Notes: generated from the letters alone by a model not told the origin. Positions 27,848 through 37,383 are shown, numbered from the stretch's first letter. The stretch is 64,000 bases of DNA from Nocardia xishanensis NBRC 101358 (GCF_001613365.1 NZ_BDCF01000003.1:62001-126000), one strand, 5' to 3'. Program-made: numbers and translations.

Positions 27848-28125
27848 GTGAACTCCTTGACAGGTGTGTACCGGAGGGCGGACCGGATCGCGAGGCGCCC
27901 GGTGTCGACGTGCGAGGTCAGCGTACTGGCGTCGGCGTGCGATGCCCTTCTCGACTCGCGCAACGACCTGGGCGAGAGCGCGGAAAACCCCGCGCGGACG
28001 TGGGTGCCGATGTCGTGGTCGGCACTCGGTCCATCGGCGCTCCGCGCGCGGTGGTTGGCGATCCTTGCGATTTCGCCCGCTCGGTCCGGTTCGCTGTGGA
28101 GCGATGCCGGACCGGACCGTCCCGA

Positions 28126-29127
28126 CTATTGGGCGGCGATGGTCAGGATGTCCTCGATCGGCAGGCGGGGTGTCGGCGGCACTGGGTCGGGCTCGGGTGC
28201 GGTGCCCACCCGGATGACGACCTGTGGGCGCAGGTCGCCGGATATCAGCGTCGCGATCACGCGGCGGGCGGCGGGCAGTTCCGTGATGTGCGTGAGCGGG
28301 CAGGTCGACAGCCCCGCGCCGGTGCACTCCAGCAGCACCGCCGACAGGGCCTCGCCGGTGCGCAACCACTGGGCGGGCGTGTCGCCGGAGGAGCTCAGTG
28401 CCAGCAGCCGGGCTCGGTCCTCGTTCGCCCTCCTGCGGGTGGTTCCCGGCGGGATGGGGAAGTCGCGGCGAACCGGCACGCGCCCCGCTTCGGCCGCGGT
28501 GGCCATGGCGGTCGGGGGAATGCCCTCGGCGATGTCGAAATGTCCCGACCACCAGCGCAATTCGCTCTGGTACGGCTGGTCGTAGCGGCGCAGCGCCGCG
28601 GCCTGGTCGGAGGCGGTGGCGAGCCGGTCGCGCACCGACTCGGGTAGGGCGTCGAGCGTGATCTCACACGCGCGCGCCACTTCCGTCACGCCGGGCAGGA
28701 GGGCGTCCCACCCGTCCGGCGCGTCCATCGGGAGCCGGTCGGAGTACCTGCGCCCGATGATGCGGGCCTGATTGCGGATGCGCTCGGGCGGATCGGGCCA
28801 AGGCCGGAAGGCGAGTGCGGCGAGATAGCGCGGCCGCGCCGGATCGGGTAGCCGGACGACCTCGGTATGCCAGCCATTCGCGGCGAAGGCGGTTCTGGTG
28901 TGGTGCAACAGCGCGCCGCAGCTGATCACCTGCTGGCGTCCGTCCGGATCGGCCATCGGAAGCGACCGGTCGGGGTCGCTGTACAGGTGCAGCCGCCTGC
29001 CGTCGAAGATCAGACGCCATGGCTGAGAGTTGTGCAGGGAGGGAGCGCGGCGGGCGACCTGCAGCGCGGCGGCGACGGCCGAGGCGTCGGGAACTGCAGA
29101 TCCGGCACTAGCGTTTTCTGCGGTCAT
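28126..29127 (-). CDS. Acg-family nitroreductase-like protein
   Basis: About 333 aa, two tandem nitroreductase-fold halves as in Mycobacterium Acg (Rv2032). The conserved opening is ARRAPSLHNSQPWRLIFDG; CGALLHHTRTAF and GLSTCPLTHITELP in the second half also match. In the family FMN is bound but the domain-swapped lid blocks catalysis, and a flavin-storage role under dormancy has been proposed. I start at ATG 29127 (MTAENAS); an in-frame GTG at 29145 is possible. I see no clear DosR box in the intergenic region. Divergent from guanine deaminase. Confidence 0.88.
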   Translation of the reverse strand: MTAENASAGSAVPDASAVAAALQVARRAPSLHNSQPWRLIFDGRRLHLYSDPDRSLPMADPDGRQQVISCGALLHHTRTAFAANGWHTEVVRLPDPARPRYLAALAFRPWPDPPERIRNQARIIGRRYSDRLPMDAPDGWDALLPGVTEVARACEITLDALPESVRDRLATASDQAAALRRYDQPYQSELRWWSGHFDIAEGIPPTAMATAAEAGRVPVRRDFPIPPGTTRRRANEDRARLLALSSSGDTPAQWLRTGEALSAVLLECTGAGLSTCPLTHITELPAARRVIATLISGDLRPQVVIRVGTAPEPDPVPPTPRLPIEDILTIAAQ

Positions 29128-29414
29128 GCCTATCGAGTATGGCACTAGGTCGGCAGGCTGTGGCGTAGCTCTGGCTCGAGAGCGCTGGTGGCGCAGGTCA
29201 TCGGGTGGAACACCGGGCCGCGGTTCGTCCTTCCAGCGAGCGGCTGGACTCCGATCAGCCCTTTCCCGCCCCCGGTACCTCCGCTGTCACCGCGAATGCT
29301 CATGGTTTGCTGATGGCGCAAAAGGGAGCTGAACGCGATCGCTGAAGCCCAGGTAGAGTCACATTTTTGCGGGAATTGCCGATATAGCGCCGCGCGCTGT
29401 GTTGTGCTCGTCGC

Positions 29415-30818
29415 GTGAGCCAAGTCCACTTGGGGCACATCTTTCACGTCACTGGACAACCAACCGTCCAGGAGGCGTCGAACGCGCTGGTTTCGATACC
29501 GGACGGCGCTCTGATCGTCGACGGCGAAGGGCGGATCGCCTACTGCGGCACCAGGGACGAGATCCCGGACGAATTCCGCGGGTTGCCCCCGATGGACCAC
29601 CGCCCCGGCTTCCTGCTTCCCGGCTTCGTCGATACCCACATCCACTTCCCGCAGACCTTCGCGGGCGACGCCTACGGTGGCGGCCAGCTGCTCGAATGGC
29701 TCACGCGGTGCATCTACCCGTCCGAAGCGCAGCTGGCCGACCCGGTGTACGCGCAGCGGGCGGCCGTCGAGTTCTGCGCCCGGCGCCTCGCCGCGGGCAC
29801 CACCGCCGCGATGGTCTTCGGCTCGGCCTTCCCGCACGCCCAGGACGCGTTGTTCGCCGAGACGCGCCGACGCGGCCTGCGCATGGTCAGCGGCCGTGGC
29901 ATCCAGACCACGGGCGAGTCGTCGGTCGCGCCGCTGATCACTTCCGAGGAGAAGGCGATCCGGCTGACCGAATCGGAGATCGACACCTGGCACGCCGTCG
30001 ACACCGGCCGCGTCGACACGGCCCTGCTGCACGTGGCGGTGGTACCGCGCTTCGCGCTGGCGGTGACCCGCACAACGCTGCGCAACCTCGGCGAGCTGTA
30101 CGACTCAGTGCGCGATCGGGGTGTCTATTTCCACAGCCACCTGAACGAGAACAACCGCCCCGGCACCGGCGAGGTCGACAGCACCAAACAGGTGTACGAG
30201 GTGGAATCGTATTTGGACACCTACGACGGGAAGTTCATGCCGGGCTCGCAGGTGGGCGGCAAGAGCCTGCTCGGCAGGCGCAGCATCCTCGCGCACGGCG
30301 TGCATTGTCAGGAAGCGGAATTGCGGCGCTTGGCAGAGACCGGCAGTTCGATCGCGCATTGCCCGGTGTCGCAACAATTCCTCGGTTCGGGCACGATGCC
30401 GTGGAAGCGGACGATCGCCGCGGGCGTCACGGTGGCGGCGGGCACCGACTACGGCGGTGGCGACGAATGGTCGATCCCGCGGGTGCTCTCGGCGGCGTTC
30501 AAGGTGCACATCTCCGAGCCGGGCGAGGACGGGGTCTCGATGCACCCGGCGGAGATGCTGTTCACCGGAACGCTGGCCGGTGCGCGCGCCCTCGACATGG
30601 AGAGCCGGTTCGGCAACTTGGACGCGGGCAAAGAGGCCGACTTCCTCGTCGTCGATCCCGTGGGGACGCCGTCGCTGGAAGCCACTCTGGCGCAAGGGGT
30701 CCGATCGGACGACCCGGTCCTCGCACGCGATCAGACACTGTTCGCGCTGCTGATGGGCATGGACGAATCGACGATCGCGCAGGTCTACGTCCGAGGTCGT
30801 CGCGTCGACGACCGCTAG
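29415..30818 (+). CDS. guaD: Guanine deaminase
   Basis: Zinc amidohydrolase of 467 aa that would convert guanine to xanthine and ammonia in the cytosol. Metal and active-site motifs are visible: PGFVDTHIHFPQTFAG (HxH), FHSHLNENN, ILAHGVHC and AGTDYGGGDEWS (catalytic Asp). PxFVDTHIHxPQ is the guanine deaminase signature rather than that of chlorohydrolases. It starts with GTG. The next gene begins 10 bp after its stop. No other purine-catabolism gene is adjacent. Confidence 0.92.
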   Translation: MSQVHLGHIFHVTGQPTVQEASNALVSIPDGALIVDGEGRIAYCGTRDEIPDEFRGLPPMDHRPGFLLPGFVDTHIHFPQTFAGDAYGGGQLLEWLTRCIYPSEAQLADPVYAQRAAVEFCARRLAAGTTAAMVFGSAFPHAQDALFAETRRRGLRMVSGRGIQTTGESSVAPLITSEEKAIRLTESEIDTWHAVDTGRVDTALLHVAVVPRFALAVTRTTLRNLGELYDSVRDRGVYFHSHLNENNRPGTGEVDSTKQVYEVESYLDTYDGKFMPGSQVGGKSLLGRRSILAHGVHCQEAELRRLAETGSSIAHCPVSQQFLGSGTMPWKRTIAAGVTVAAGTDYGGGDEWSIPRVLSAAFKVHISEPGEDGVSMHPAEMLFTGTLAGARALDMESRFGNLDAGKEADFLVVDPVGTPSLEATLAQGVRSDDPVLARDQTLFALLMGMDESTIAQVYVRGRRVDDR

Positions 30819-30828
30819 CGGCCCGCCG

Positions 30829-31770
30829 ATGAACGCCACGGCAGTCACCGTCTTCCATCGTCCAGCGGACCCCGCGGCCTTCAGCGCTTGGTTGGATCGG
30901 ATGACCGAAATCGCTTCGACCGCAGAGGGATTCATCGAGAGCTGCCGCGCGGTGAGCGACGACCCCGCGCTGGAACCCGGGTTCAGCACCACGTTCGGCA
31001 CCGAGCGGCAGGTGAACGACTTCCTGGACTCGCCCGCCCGGCGCCGTGCGATCGCCGAGGGGGAGAAGCTCGGCTTTCATCGGAAGAGTTCGGATCTGGT
31101 CGTCGATGGAGGGTTGCCGCCGCCCGGCGTCGGCGTGTTCCAGCACAGCGTCGCCGCCGGTAAGGCGGCGGAATTCGTTGCGGCGGAGGCGAAACTGGTC
31201 ACCTTGAGCGCCTCGTTTCCCGGGTTCGAGGGCGTCGCGCTGTTCCCGTGCGGCGACACCGGCCGGTGGTTCACGGTCCTGCGGTTCCGCACGTCCCAGC
31301 ATCTGGCGGACTGGATGCGCTCCGAGGAGCGGGCAGCGGCGCTGCCCGCGCTGCGCGCCGAGCTGACCGAGGACTTCTCGGTCGTCGCGCACACCACGCC
31401 GTTCGGGTCGACGCTGCGCACGGTCGACGGTCAGACCCGGGTGACGCCCACCTGGAAGGTCGCGATGCTGGTGCTGCTCGTGCTGTATCCGACGGTGATG
31501 ACGCTGTCCCGGTTCCTCGGCCCGGTGCTGGACGAGAACGGCGCGCCGCCCTGGCTGGCGATGTGGCTCAGCCAGATCGTGAGCGTCGCGTTGATGAGCT
31601 GGGTACTCTCGCCCGCCGTTGCCGCCTGCTTCCGGTGGTGGGTCGACCCGATCGACGGCGCGCGATGGCGCGTGAGCGCGCTGGGAGCGGCGATCGTCGT
31701 GGCACTCTACGGCCTGACGCTGCTGCTGTTCGCATCCGTGAAGTGGCTGCACTACTGGGATTACAACTGA
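30829..31770 (+). CDS. Duplicated antibiotic-biosynthesis-monooxygenase (ABM) domain membrane protein
   Basis: A 313-aa protein. Residues about 1-95 and 100-190 are two ferredoxin-like ABM-type domains (VTVFHRPADPAAFSAWLDR and GVFQHSVAAGKAAEFVA; FTVLRFRTSQHLADWM). Three hydrophobic helices follow (TPTWKVAMLVLLVLYP, WLSQIVSVALMSWVL, AAIVVALYGLTLLLFAS). The family is widespread but uncharacterised; the first helix usually begins with a TPTWK-like motif, as here. It begins 10 bp after the guanine deaminase stop, so the two may be cotranscribed. Confidence 0.8.
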   Translation: MNATAVTVFHRPADPAAFSAWLDRMTEIASTAEGFIESCRAVSDDPALEPGFSTTFGTERQVNDFLDSPARRRAIAEGEKLGFHRKSSDLVVDGGLPPPGVGVFQHSVAAGKAAEFVAAEAKLVTLSASFPGFEGVALFPCGDTGRWFTVLRFRTSQHLADWMRSEERAAALPALRAELTEDFSVVAHTTPFGSTLRTVDGQTRVTPTWKVAMLVLLVLYPTVMTLSRFLGPVLDENGAPPWLAMWLSQIVSVALMSWVLSPAVAACFRWWVDPIDGARWRVSALGAAIVVALYGLTLLLFASVKWLHYWDYN

Positions 31771-31796
31771 TCGGCGGCCGCGAGCGTCCCGGTCGA

Positions 31797-32150
31797 TCAG
31801 CGGGCCATCGCGGTACCGCCGATCGACACGTACACGAGCATCACCGTGAAGAGGAACCAGCCCGCGCCCTGCCAAATCGGCCAGACGCGGCCGCGCCGCC
31901 AGCGCAGATAGGTGATGACGAACGCGCCGATGCCGCCCGCCAGCAGGACGAGGGCGGGTACGAGGACCACCGCGATACCGGAGGCGGCGTCGCACAGCAG
32001 CGGACCGGACAGACAGGCGTCACGACCGGCGGCCCAGATCGTCGCCACCAGCGCGACGAGCGCCGCGGTGCCGAGAACCGCGAGGTCATAGCGGACGGCC
32101 TGGCGAAATCCCTCCGGATCGGACCAGCGCTTCTCGACGTCGTTCGCCAT
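31797..32150 (-). CDS. Small polytopic membrane protein, unknown
   Basis: A 117-aa protein with three to four hydrophobic segments (AVLGTAALVALVATIWAA, GIAVVLVPALVLLAGGIGAF, GAGWFLFTVMLVYVSIGG) and a basic loop RWRRGR. ATG 32150 follows GGAGGTG by six bases; an in-frame GTG at 32159 overlaps that binding site. I recognise no family. Confidence 0.7.
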   Translation of the reverse strand: MANDVEKRWSDPEGFRQAVRYDLAVLGTAALVALVATIWAAGRDACLSGPLLCDAASGIAVVLVPALVLLAGGIGAFVITYLRWRRGRVWPIWQGAGWFLFTVMLVYVSIGGTAMAR

Positions 32151-32169
32151 CCGGCTCACCTCCGATCGC

Positions 32170-32198
32170 GGTCACGGGCGTCGAGAACGCCCGTGACC
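32170..32198 (-). terminator. Hairpin between two small membrane-protein genes
   Basis: GGTCACGGGCG (32170-32180) and CGCCCGTGACC (32188-32198) are exact complements around a 7-base loop. It lies between the stop of the 48-aa gene (32241) and the start of the 117-aa gene (32150), both minus strand. It may terminate the former or attenuate read-through into the latter. Confidence 0.6.
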
Positions 32199-32240
32199 GG
32201 AGTTCCCGGACCGGTTGCCCCCAAACTCGCGGTCGACCGC

Positions 32241-32387
32241 TCAGTGCGCGGCGGTCAGATCCGGTGGGTCGGCGCGGCGGTGACGCATTTCGAACCAGTA
32301 GGTGGCGGTCACCGTGCCGTAAGCGGCAACGACGACGGAGGCGGTGACAGCGAGCGTGCACAAGAGCATCAACAGTAGAAAAGCCAT
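32241..32387 (-). CDS. 48-aa single-pass membrane peptide
   Basis: A short ORF: MAFLLLMLLCTLAVTASVVV, then a short linker and TYWFEMRHRRADPPDLTAAH. One N-terminal membrane helix is followed by a basic, then Pro-containing cytoplasmic tail (positive-inside). GGGAGGG lies just upstream of the ATG, a strong ribosome binding site. The hydrophobicity pattern and binding site make it a credible small protein of unknown role. Confidence 0.65.
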   Translation of the reverse strand: MAFLLLMLLCTLAVTASVVVAAYGTVTATYWFEMRHRRADPPDLTAAH

Positions 32388-32662
32388 GTACCCTCCCCGG
32401 AATCGGTGTCAGGTCGGCGTCGAAACAGGGACGGCGCCGCGTCGCGCCCGGTCCCATTCAGTCCCCCTGCACCCCTCGAATCCTAGGACCGCCGGCTTTT
32501 CATGGCACGGGTGTGGCGGTGTGAGTCGAGTCATAACGAATTGGGTGTGTCTGGCCCATCACATGATCTTGCTTTGGTTGAATTGGCGCGATCTACGTTT
32601 TCGAAGTAACGCGCTCTCGTGAAAACGCATCCCCAGCATCACTCCAGCATCCGCGAAGGAGC

Positions 32663-32950
32663 ATGACAGTGAGCACGATCCTCTGCGCGCTACACGACAC
32701 GGTCCTCGCGCAGTACAGCAATCCGACACCGGAAGCGCCGCCGTTGGCGGACAAGCTCATGCAGATGGGCCGGTACTTCACTTGGCTCGTCCAGCTGTCC
32801 GGGATCACCGCAATTACCTACGGCGGTGGCCGTTTCGCCTGGGAGAAGTGGAACGGCGGCGGATTGCAGTCGCCGAAGATGATCGCGAGCGCGATGGCAG
32901 GAGGCGCCGTCGCCACGAGCGCGGGGACGATCATGAACGCGGTGATCTAG
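32663..32950 (+). CDS. Small membrane protein, unknown (TrbC/VirB2-like layout)
   Basis: A 95-aa protein starting MTVSTILCALHDTV after AAGGAG. A polar N-terminal third (SNPTPEAPPLADKLMQMG) is followed by two hydrophobic segments (YFTWLVQLSGITAITYGGG and ASAMAGGAVATSAGTIMNAV) split by a short basic loop. That layout recalls the small two-helix TrbC/VirB2-like proteins of actinomycete conjugative elements, but no other conjugation gene is in the window, so this is a weak analogy. Monocistronic. Confidence 0.6.
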   Translation: MTVSTILCALHDTVLAQYSNPTPEAPPLADKLMQMGRYFTWLVQLSGITAITYGGGRFAWEKWNGGGLQSPKMIASAMAGGAVATSAGTIMNAVI

Positions 32951-33024
32951 CCGCTCTGTGGGCCGCGCATCGCGAACGGAACCGACTCCGCCCGCGATGT
33001 GCGGCCCGTTTCACATCTCATATT

Positions 33025-33038
33025 AGTTGCGCACAACT
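33025..33038. promoter_or_regulatory. Probable OhrR operator upstream of ohr
   Basis: AGTTGCGCACAACT has AGTTG/CAACT arms around CGCA and is followed by a third half-site, AGTTGC, at 33040-33045. It sits 55 bp before the ohr ATG. MarR/OhrR regulators bind palindromes of this type. An ohrR-like gene is at 38674. Confidence 0.6.
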
Positions 33039-33092
33039 TAGTTGCTCACTACCGTTCATGGGGCACGGAACGCTCTTCGAGAAAGGCACCCC

Positions 33093-33509
33093 ATGAACAC
33101 CCTCTACACCGCACAGGCCACCGCGACCGGCGCCGGACGCGGCGGGCATGTCCGCTCCTCCGACGAGGTGCTCGACCTGGAACTGAGCATCCCGAAGGAG
33201 CTCGGCGGCGCGGGCGGTGCGGGCACCAACCCCGAACAGCTGTTCGCCGCGGGATACGCCGCCTGCTTCCACAGCGCGCTCCAGCTGGTCGCCCGCCGCG
33301 AGAAGGTGAAGATCGCGGACTCCGCGGTGACCGGCGCGGTCGGCATCGGTCCGAACGGGGAAGGTTTCGGGCTGGCCGTCACCCTCACCGTCGACCTGCC
33401 CGGTATCGACCCCGCCCTGGCCCGCTCCCTGGTCGAGGCGGCGCACCAGGTCTGCCCGTACTCGAACGCCACCCGCGGAAACATCGACGTCGACCTCGTG
33501 CTGGCCTGA
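33093..33509 (+). CDS. ohr: Organic hydroperoxide resistance protein Ohr
   Basis: OsmC/Ohr-family thiol peroxidase of 138 aa that reduces organic and fatty-acid hydroperoxides. The two redox cysteines are Cys58 in AACFHSAL and Cys121 in [12 protein letters not shown], both in the family-specific context. [15 protein letters not shown] is the Ohr signature. ATG 33093 follows GAAAGG. An inverted repeat upstream fits control by OhrR, whose likely gene lies 5.2 kb downstream. Confidence 0.95.
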   Translation: MNTLYTAQATATGAGRGGHVRSSDEVLDLELSIPKELGGAGGAGTNPEQLFAAGYAACFHSALQLVARREKVKIADSAVTGAVGIGPNGEGFGLAVTLTVDLPGIDPALARSLVEAAHQVCPYSNATRGNIDVDLVLA

Positions 33510-33634
33510 TGCGCTGGTTCGCGTAACCCGAATCGGCTGCCCGTCCGCGCTCGCACGGCCACGGAATCCGTTCCGTGCGGTGGCGGATCGGGCATTGCCG
33601 GATACAACGCGCCGGGCGTGGGTAGGCGTGCGGT

Positions 33635-34432
33635 ATGACACGGACACGTCCACTCGCCCTGGTGACCGGAGCTTCCAGCGGCATCGGGCTGGAACTCGCG
33701 AAACAGTTCGTCGACCACGGTTACGACGTGGTGATGGCCGCCGAGGACATGGCCATCGAGACCGCCGCCGAGCAGGTGCGCCACCCCGGGGTGGAAGTCC
33801 GCGCGGTGCAGGTGGATCTGCGGACGGCGGACGGGGTGGAGCGGCTCTACTCGGCGGCGACCGAGGACGAACGCCCGCTCGACGCCGTCGCGTTCAACGC
33901 GGGCGTCGGCCGCGGCGGTGACTTCGTGGAGACCGATCTCGACGACGAATTCGACATCATCGCCCTCAACGTGCGCTCGACGGTGCACCTGGCCAAACTC
34001 GTGCTCGGCGACATGGTGCGGCGCGACACCGGCAAACTGCTGTTCACGTCGTCGATCGCCGCGACGATGCCCGGGGCGAGGCAGGCGGTGTACAACGCGT
34101 CGAAATCGTTCGTGCAGTCGTTCGCCGAGGCGCTGCGCGAGGAGGTGCGCGGCACCGGCGTCACGGTGACCGCGCTGATGCCTGGACCGACCGACACCGA
34201 CTTCTTCCGCAGGGCCAAGATGCTGGAGACGGTGATCGGCAAAGGGCCCAAGGACGATCCCGCCGACGTGGCGCGCCAAGGCGTCGACGCGTTGCTGCGC
34301 GGCGACCAGAAGGTGGCGGCCGCGTCGCTGGGCACCAAGCTGCTGACGACGATCAACCACGTCCTTCCCGATTCGGTGAAAGCGGCCGCCAACCGCGTCG
34401 CCGCGGCCGCCCCGGTGCCGCACCGGCACTGA
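33635..34432 (+). CDS. Short-chain dehydrogenase/reductase
   Basis: Classical SDR of 265 aa. TGASSGIGLELAKQF is the cofactor-binding motif, FNAGVG corresponds to NNAG, and the catalytic residues are Ser in FTSSIAA and YNASK. The Asp/Glu pattern after beta-2 (AAEDM) does not settle NAD versus NADP preference. Residues after about 200 diverge. The APC permease gene starts 10 bp downstream, so they may form an operon. Substrate unknown. Confidence 0.88.
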   Translation: MTRTRPLALVTGASSGIGLELAKQFVDHGYDVVMAAEDMAIETAAEQVRHPGVEVRAVQVDLRTADGVERLYSAATEDERPLDAVAFNAGVGRGGDFVETDLDDEFDIIALNVRSTVHLAKLVLGDMVRRDTGKLLFTSSIAATMPGARQAVYNASKSFVQSFAEALREEVRGTGVTVTALMPGPTDTDFFRRAKMLETVIGKGPKDDPADVARQGVDALLRGDQKVAAASLGTKLLTTINHVLPDSVKAAANRVAAAAPVPHRH

Positions 34433-34442
34433 ACCGCCGGAC

Positions 34443-35762
34443 ATGGCCGTCTCGTTGAACAGGGTCGTCCGCACGCCCCTGCTGTATTTCTTCATCCTCG
34501 GCGACGTGCTGGGCGCCGGGGTCTACGTGCTCGTCGGCGAGATCGCCCGCGTGTCGGGCGGCGCGATCTGGCTGCCGTTGCTCACCGCCCTCGTCCTGGC
34601 CTGCCTCACCGCGGGCTCCTACGCCGAGCTCGCCACGAAGTACCCCAAGGCGGGCGGCTCGGCGCACTACGTCACCCGAGCGATCGGCCCCGCGGCGGGC
34701 ACCTTCGTCGGGTTCTGCATGCTCGCCGCGGGCGTGGTCTCGGTCGGGGCGTTGGCCAAGGGCTTCGCTTCGGACTACCTCGCGGCACTGGTCACGCTGC
34801 CGACCGTCGCGGTGGTGGTGGTATTCCTGCTCGTGCTGGCCGCGCTGAACATGCGCGGCATCAAAGAGTCGTTGGGCGCGAACGTGATTGCCACGGCGAT
34901 CGAGCTGAGCGGCCTGCTGCTGGTCATCGGTCTCGGCGGCTGGGTGCTGGCGCGCGGCGGCGGCGACCCTGCCAGGCTCACGCGGATCGGGACGGCCGAG
35001 CAGGGTGCGATCGGTGCGGTGCTCGGGGGCGCGGTGCTCGCGTATTACTCGTTCGTCGGCTTCGAGACGTCGGTGAACCTCGCCGAGGAGGTGCGCGACC
35101 CGCGCCGGACCTACCCGCGGGCGTTGTTCGGTGCACTGCTCACCGCGGGCGCGGTATATGTGCTGATCGGTCTGGTCGCGGGTGCGGTCGTGCCCACCCA
35201 TGTGCTGGCCGATTCGAGCGGGCCGCTGCTCGAGGTGGTCCGGGTGAGCGGCGGGGTGCCGGAGCGTCTGTTCGCGGTGATCGCCTTGGTGGCCGTCGCC
35301 AACGGCGCGCTGCTCACCGGCATCATGGCGTCCCGGCTGGCCTACGGCATGGGACGGGACGGTCTGTTGCCCGTTGTGCTGGCCGAGGTCTTGCCGGTCC
35401 GCCGCACGCCGTGGGTCGCGATCCTGGCCACGACCACCGCGTCGTTGGCGCTCGCCCTGACCGGGGAGGTGGCATCGCTCGCGGCGACACTGGTGTTGTT
35501 GCTGCTGGTCGTCTTCACCGCGGTCAATGTCGCGGTGCTGATCTTGCGTCGGGAGCCCGGCGAAGCGGATCACTTCCGGGTGCCGGTCGCGGTGCCGTGG
35601 CTGGGTCTCGCCTCGTGCCTGTTCCTGTTCACTCGCATCGATGCGCAAGTGTGGCTGCGCGGGGCGATTCTGCTCGGGCTCGGTGTGGTCCTCGGGATCG
35701 TCAACGCGGTGCGGACGCGCTCGGCCGCCGGACCGGAAACGGCGGCGCCGACGCGGGTGTGA
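34443..35762 (+). CDS. APC-family amino acid/polyamine permease
   Basis: Twelve-segment transporter of 439 aa. FILGDVLGAGVYVLVGEIA is the helix-1 motif of the APA/CAT-like group, and KYPKAGGSAHYVTRAIGP and SFVGFETSVNLAEEVRDP are further family landmarks. Probably an amino-acid or polyamine transporter of the plasma membrane; substrate not readable. It follows the SDR gene by 10 bp. Confidence 0.88.
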   Translation: MAVSLNRVVRTPLLYFFILGDVLGAGVYVLVGEIARVSGGAIWLPLLTALVLACLTAGSYAELATKYPKAGGSAHYVTRAIGPAAGTFVGFCMLAAGVVSVGALAKGFASDYLAALVTLPTVAVVVVFLLVLAALNMRGIKESLGANVIATAIELSGLLLVIGLGGWVLARGGGDPARLTRIGTAEQGAIGAVLGGAVLAYYSFVGFETSVNLAEEVRDPRRTYPRALFGALLTAGAVYVLIGLVAGAVVPTHVLADSSGPLLEVVRVSGGVPERLFAVIALVAVANGALLTGIMASRLAYGMGRDGLLPVVLAEVLPVRRTPWVAILATTTASLALALTGEVASLAATLVLLLLVVFTAVNVAVLILRREPGEADHFRVPVAVPWLGLASCLFLFTRIDAQVWLRGAILLGLGVVLGIVNAVRTRSAAGPETAAPTRV

Positions 35763-35927
35763 GCACACGGCCCGCCGCGCTGGCCCGCGACCCGTCTCGG
35801 TGCGGCCGACCGGCCATCCAGTAGCTTTGGCAGCAGGGTGGCCGCGTCGCTCGCACGAGCCGACGATGCCGCCGCGGAACCAGTTTTCGCACACCCACCG
35901 GACCTGACGAACGAAGAGAGCTGATCG

Positions 35928-37373
35928 ATGCCGACCTCTACCGCGCGTGCACAAATCGGTGTTACCGGCCTGGCTGTCATGGGCAGCAACATCGCCCGCA
36001 ACTTCGCCAGGCACGGGTACACCGTCGCGCTGCACAACCGTTCCGTCGCCAAGACCGACGCGCTGATCGCCGAGCACGGCGGCGACGGCGATTTCATCCG
36101 CACCGAGACCGTCGAGGAGTTCGTCGCGGCGCTGGAGAAGCCGCGCCGGGTGCTGATCATGGTCAAGGCGGGCGACGCGACCGACGCGGTCATCGAGGAA
36201 CTCGCCGCCGCGATGGAGCCGGGCGACATCATCATCGACGGCGGCAACGCTCTCTACACCGACACGATTCGCCGCGAGGCCGCCATGCGCGAACGCGGAC
36301 TGAACTTCGTCGGGGCAGGCATCTCGGGCGGTGAGGAGGGCGCGCTCAACGGTCCCGCGATCATGCCGGGCGGACCGAAGGAGTCCTACGAATCGCTCGG
36401 TCCGCTGCTGGAGTCGATCGCGGCGCAGGTCGACGGCACCCCGTGCTGCACCCACATCGGACCCGACGGTTCCGGGCACTTCGTCAAGATGGTGCACAAC
36501 GGCATCGAGTACGCCGACATGCAGCTGATCGGCGAGGCGTACCACCTGTTCCGCGACGCGCTCGGTCTGGACGCCAAGCAGATCGCGGACGTGTTCACCC
36601 AGTGGAACTCCGGCGATCTGGAGAGCTACCTGGTCGAGATCACCGCCGAGGTGCTCGCGCAGGTCGACGCGAAGACCGGCCGCCCGCTGGTCGACGTGAT
36701 CGTCGACGCCGCCGAGCAGAAGGGCACCGGCCGCTGGACCGTCAAGTCCGCGCTCGATCTCGGCGTCCCGGTGACCGGCATCGCCGAGGCGGTCTTCGCG
36801 CGGGCGCTGTCCGGTTCCCGCGCGCAGCGCAAGGCCGCGGTCGGCCTCGCCTCTGGCACGCTGGCCGAAAAGCCCACGGACATCGAACAATTCACCGAGG
36901 ACATCCGCCAGGCGCTGTACGCGTCCAAGGTCGTCGCGTACGCGCAGGGCTTCGACCAGATCGCCGCGGGCAGCACCGAGTACAACTGGGATCTGCGCCC
37001 GGGCGACCTGGCGACCATCTGGCGCGGCGGCTGCATCATCCGGGCCCGGTTCCTGAACCGGATCAAGGAGGCCTACGACCAGGATCCCGCGCTGCCGAGC
37101 CTGATCCTCGCGCCGTACTTCCGCGAAGCGATCGAAATGGCCATCGACAGCTGGCGGCGCGTGGTGTCGACCGCGACCCTGCTCGGCATCCCGGTCCCGG
37201 CCTTCGCGTCCTCGCTGTCGTACTACGACGCGCTGCGCGCCGAGCGGCTGCCCGCCGCGCTCACCCAGGGACAGCGCGACTTCTTCGGCGCGCACACCTA
37301 CGAGCGCATCGACGCCGAGGGCAAGTTTCACACGCTGTGGAGCGGCGACCGCAGCGAGGTCGCCGCGGGCTGA
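35928..37373 (+). CDS. gnd: 6-phosphogluconate dehydrogenase (decarboxylating)
   Basis: Pentose-phosphate enzyme converting 6-phosphogluconate to ribulose 5-phosphate and CO2 with NADP reduction. The 481-aa length is that of the long-form (eukaryote/E. coli-like) dimeric type. Motifs: GLAVMGSNIARNFARHG (cofactor), IIDGGNALYTDT, GAGISGGEEGALNGP and GHFVKMVHNGIEYADMQ with the catalytic Lys. ATG 35928 follows AGAGAG. It stands alone, downstream of the permease. Confidence 0.97.
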   Translation: MPTSTARAQIGVTGLAVMGSNIARNFARHGYTVALHNRSVAKTDALIAEHGGDGDFIRTETVEEFVAALEKPRRVLIMVKAGDATDAVIEELAAAMEPGDIIIDGGNALYTDTIRREAAMRERGLNFVGAGISGGEEGALNGPAIMPGGPKESYESLGPLLESIAAQVDGTPCCTHIGPDGSGHFVKMVHNGIEYADMQLIGEAYHLFRDALGLDAKQIADVFTQWNSGDLESYLVEITAEVLAQVDAKTGRPLVDVIVDAAEQKGTGRWTVKSALDLGVPVTGIAEAVFARALSGSRAQRKAAVGLASGTLAEKPTDIEQFTEDIRQALYASKVVAYAQGFDQIAAGSTEYNWDLRPGDLATIWRGGCIIRARFLNRIKEAYDQDPALPSLILAPYFREAIEMAIDSWRRVVSTATLLGIPVPAFASSLSYYDALRAERLPAALTQGQRDFFGAHTYERIDAEGKFHTLWSGDRSEVAAG

Positions 37374-37383
37374 GCGGCGCGCG

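Noticed and set aside
28126..29414. DosR box for the Acg-like gene
   Set aside because: I looked for the GGGACT/AGTCCC palindrome in the upstream region and found no acceptable match.
34353..37331. Minus-strand ORF of 992 codons opposite the APC permease and gnd
   Set aside because: Both genes on the plus strand are unmistakable. The antisense frame shows no domain and is an artefact of codon bias.
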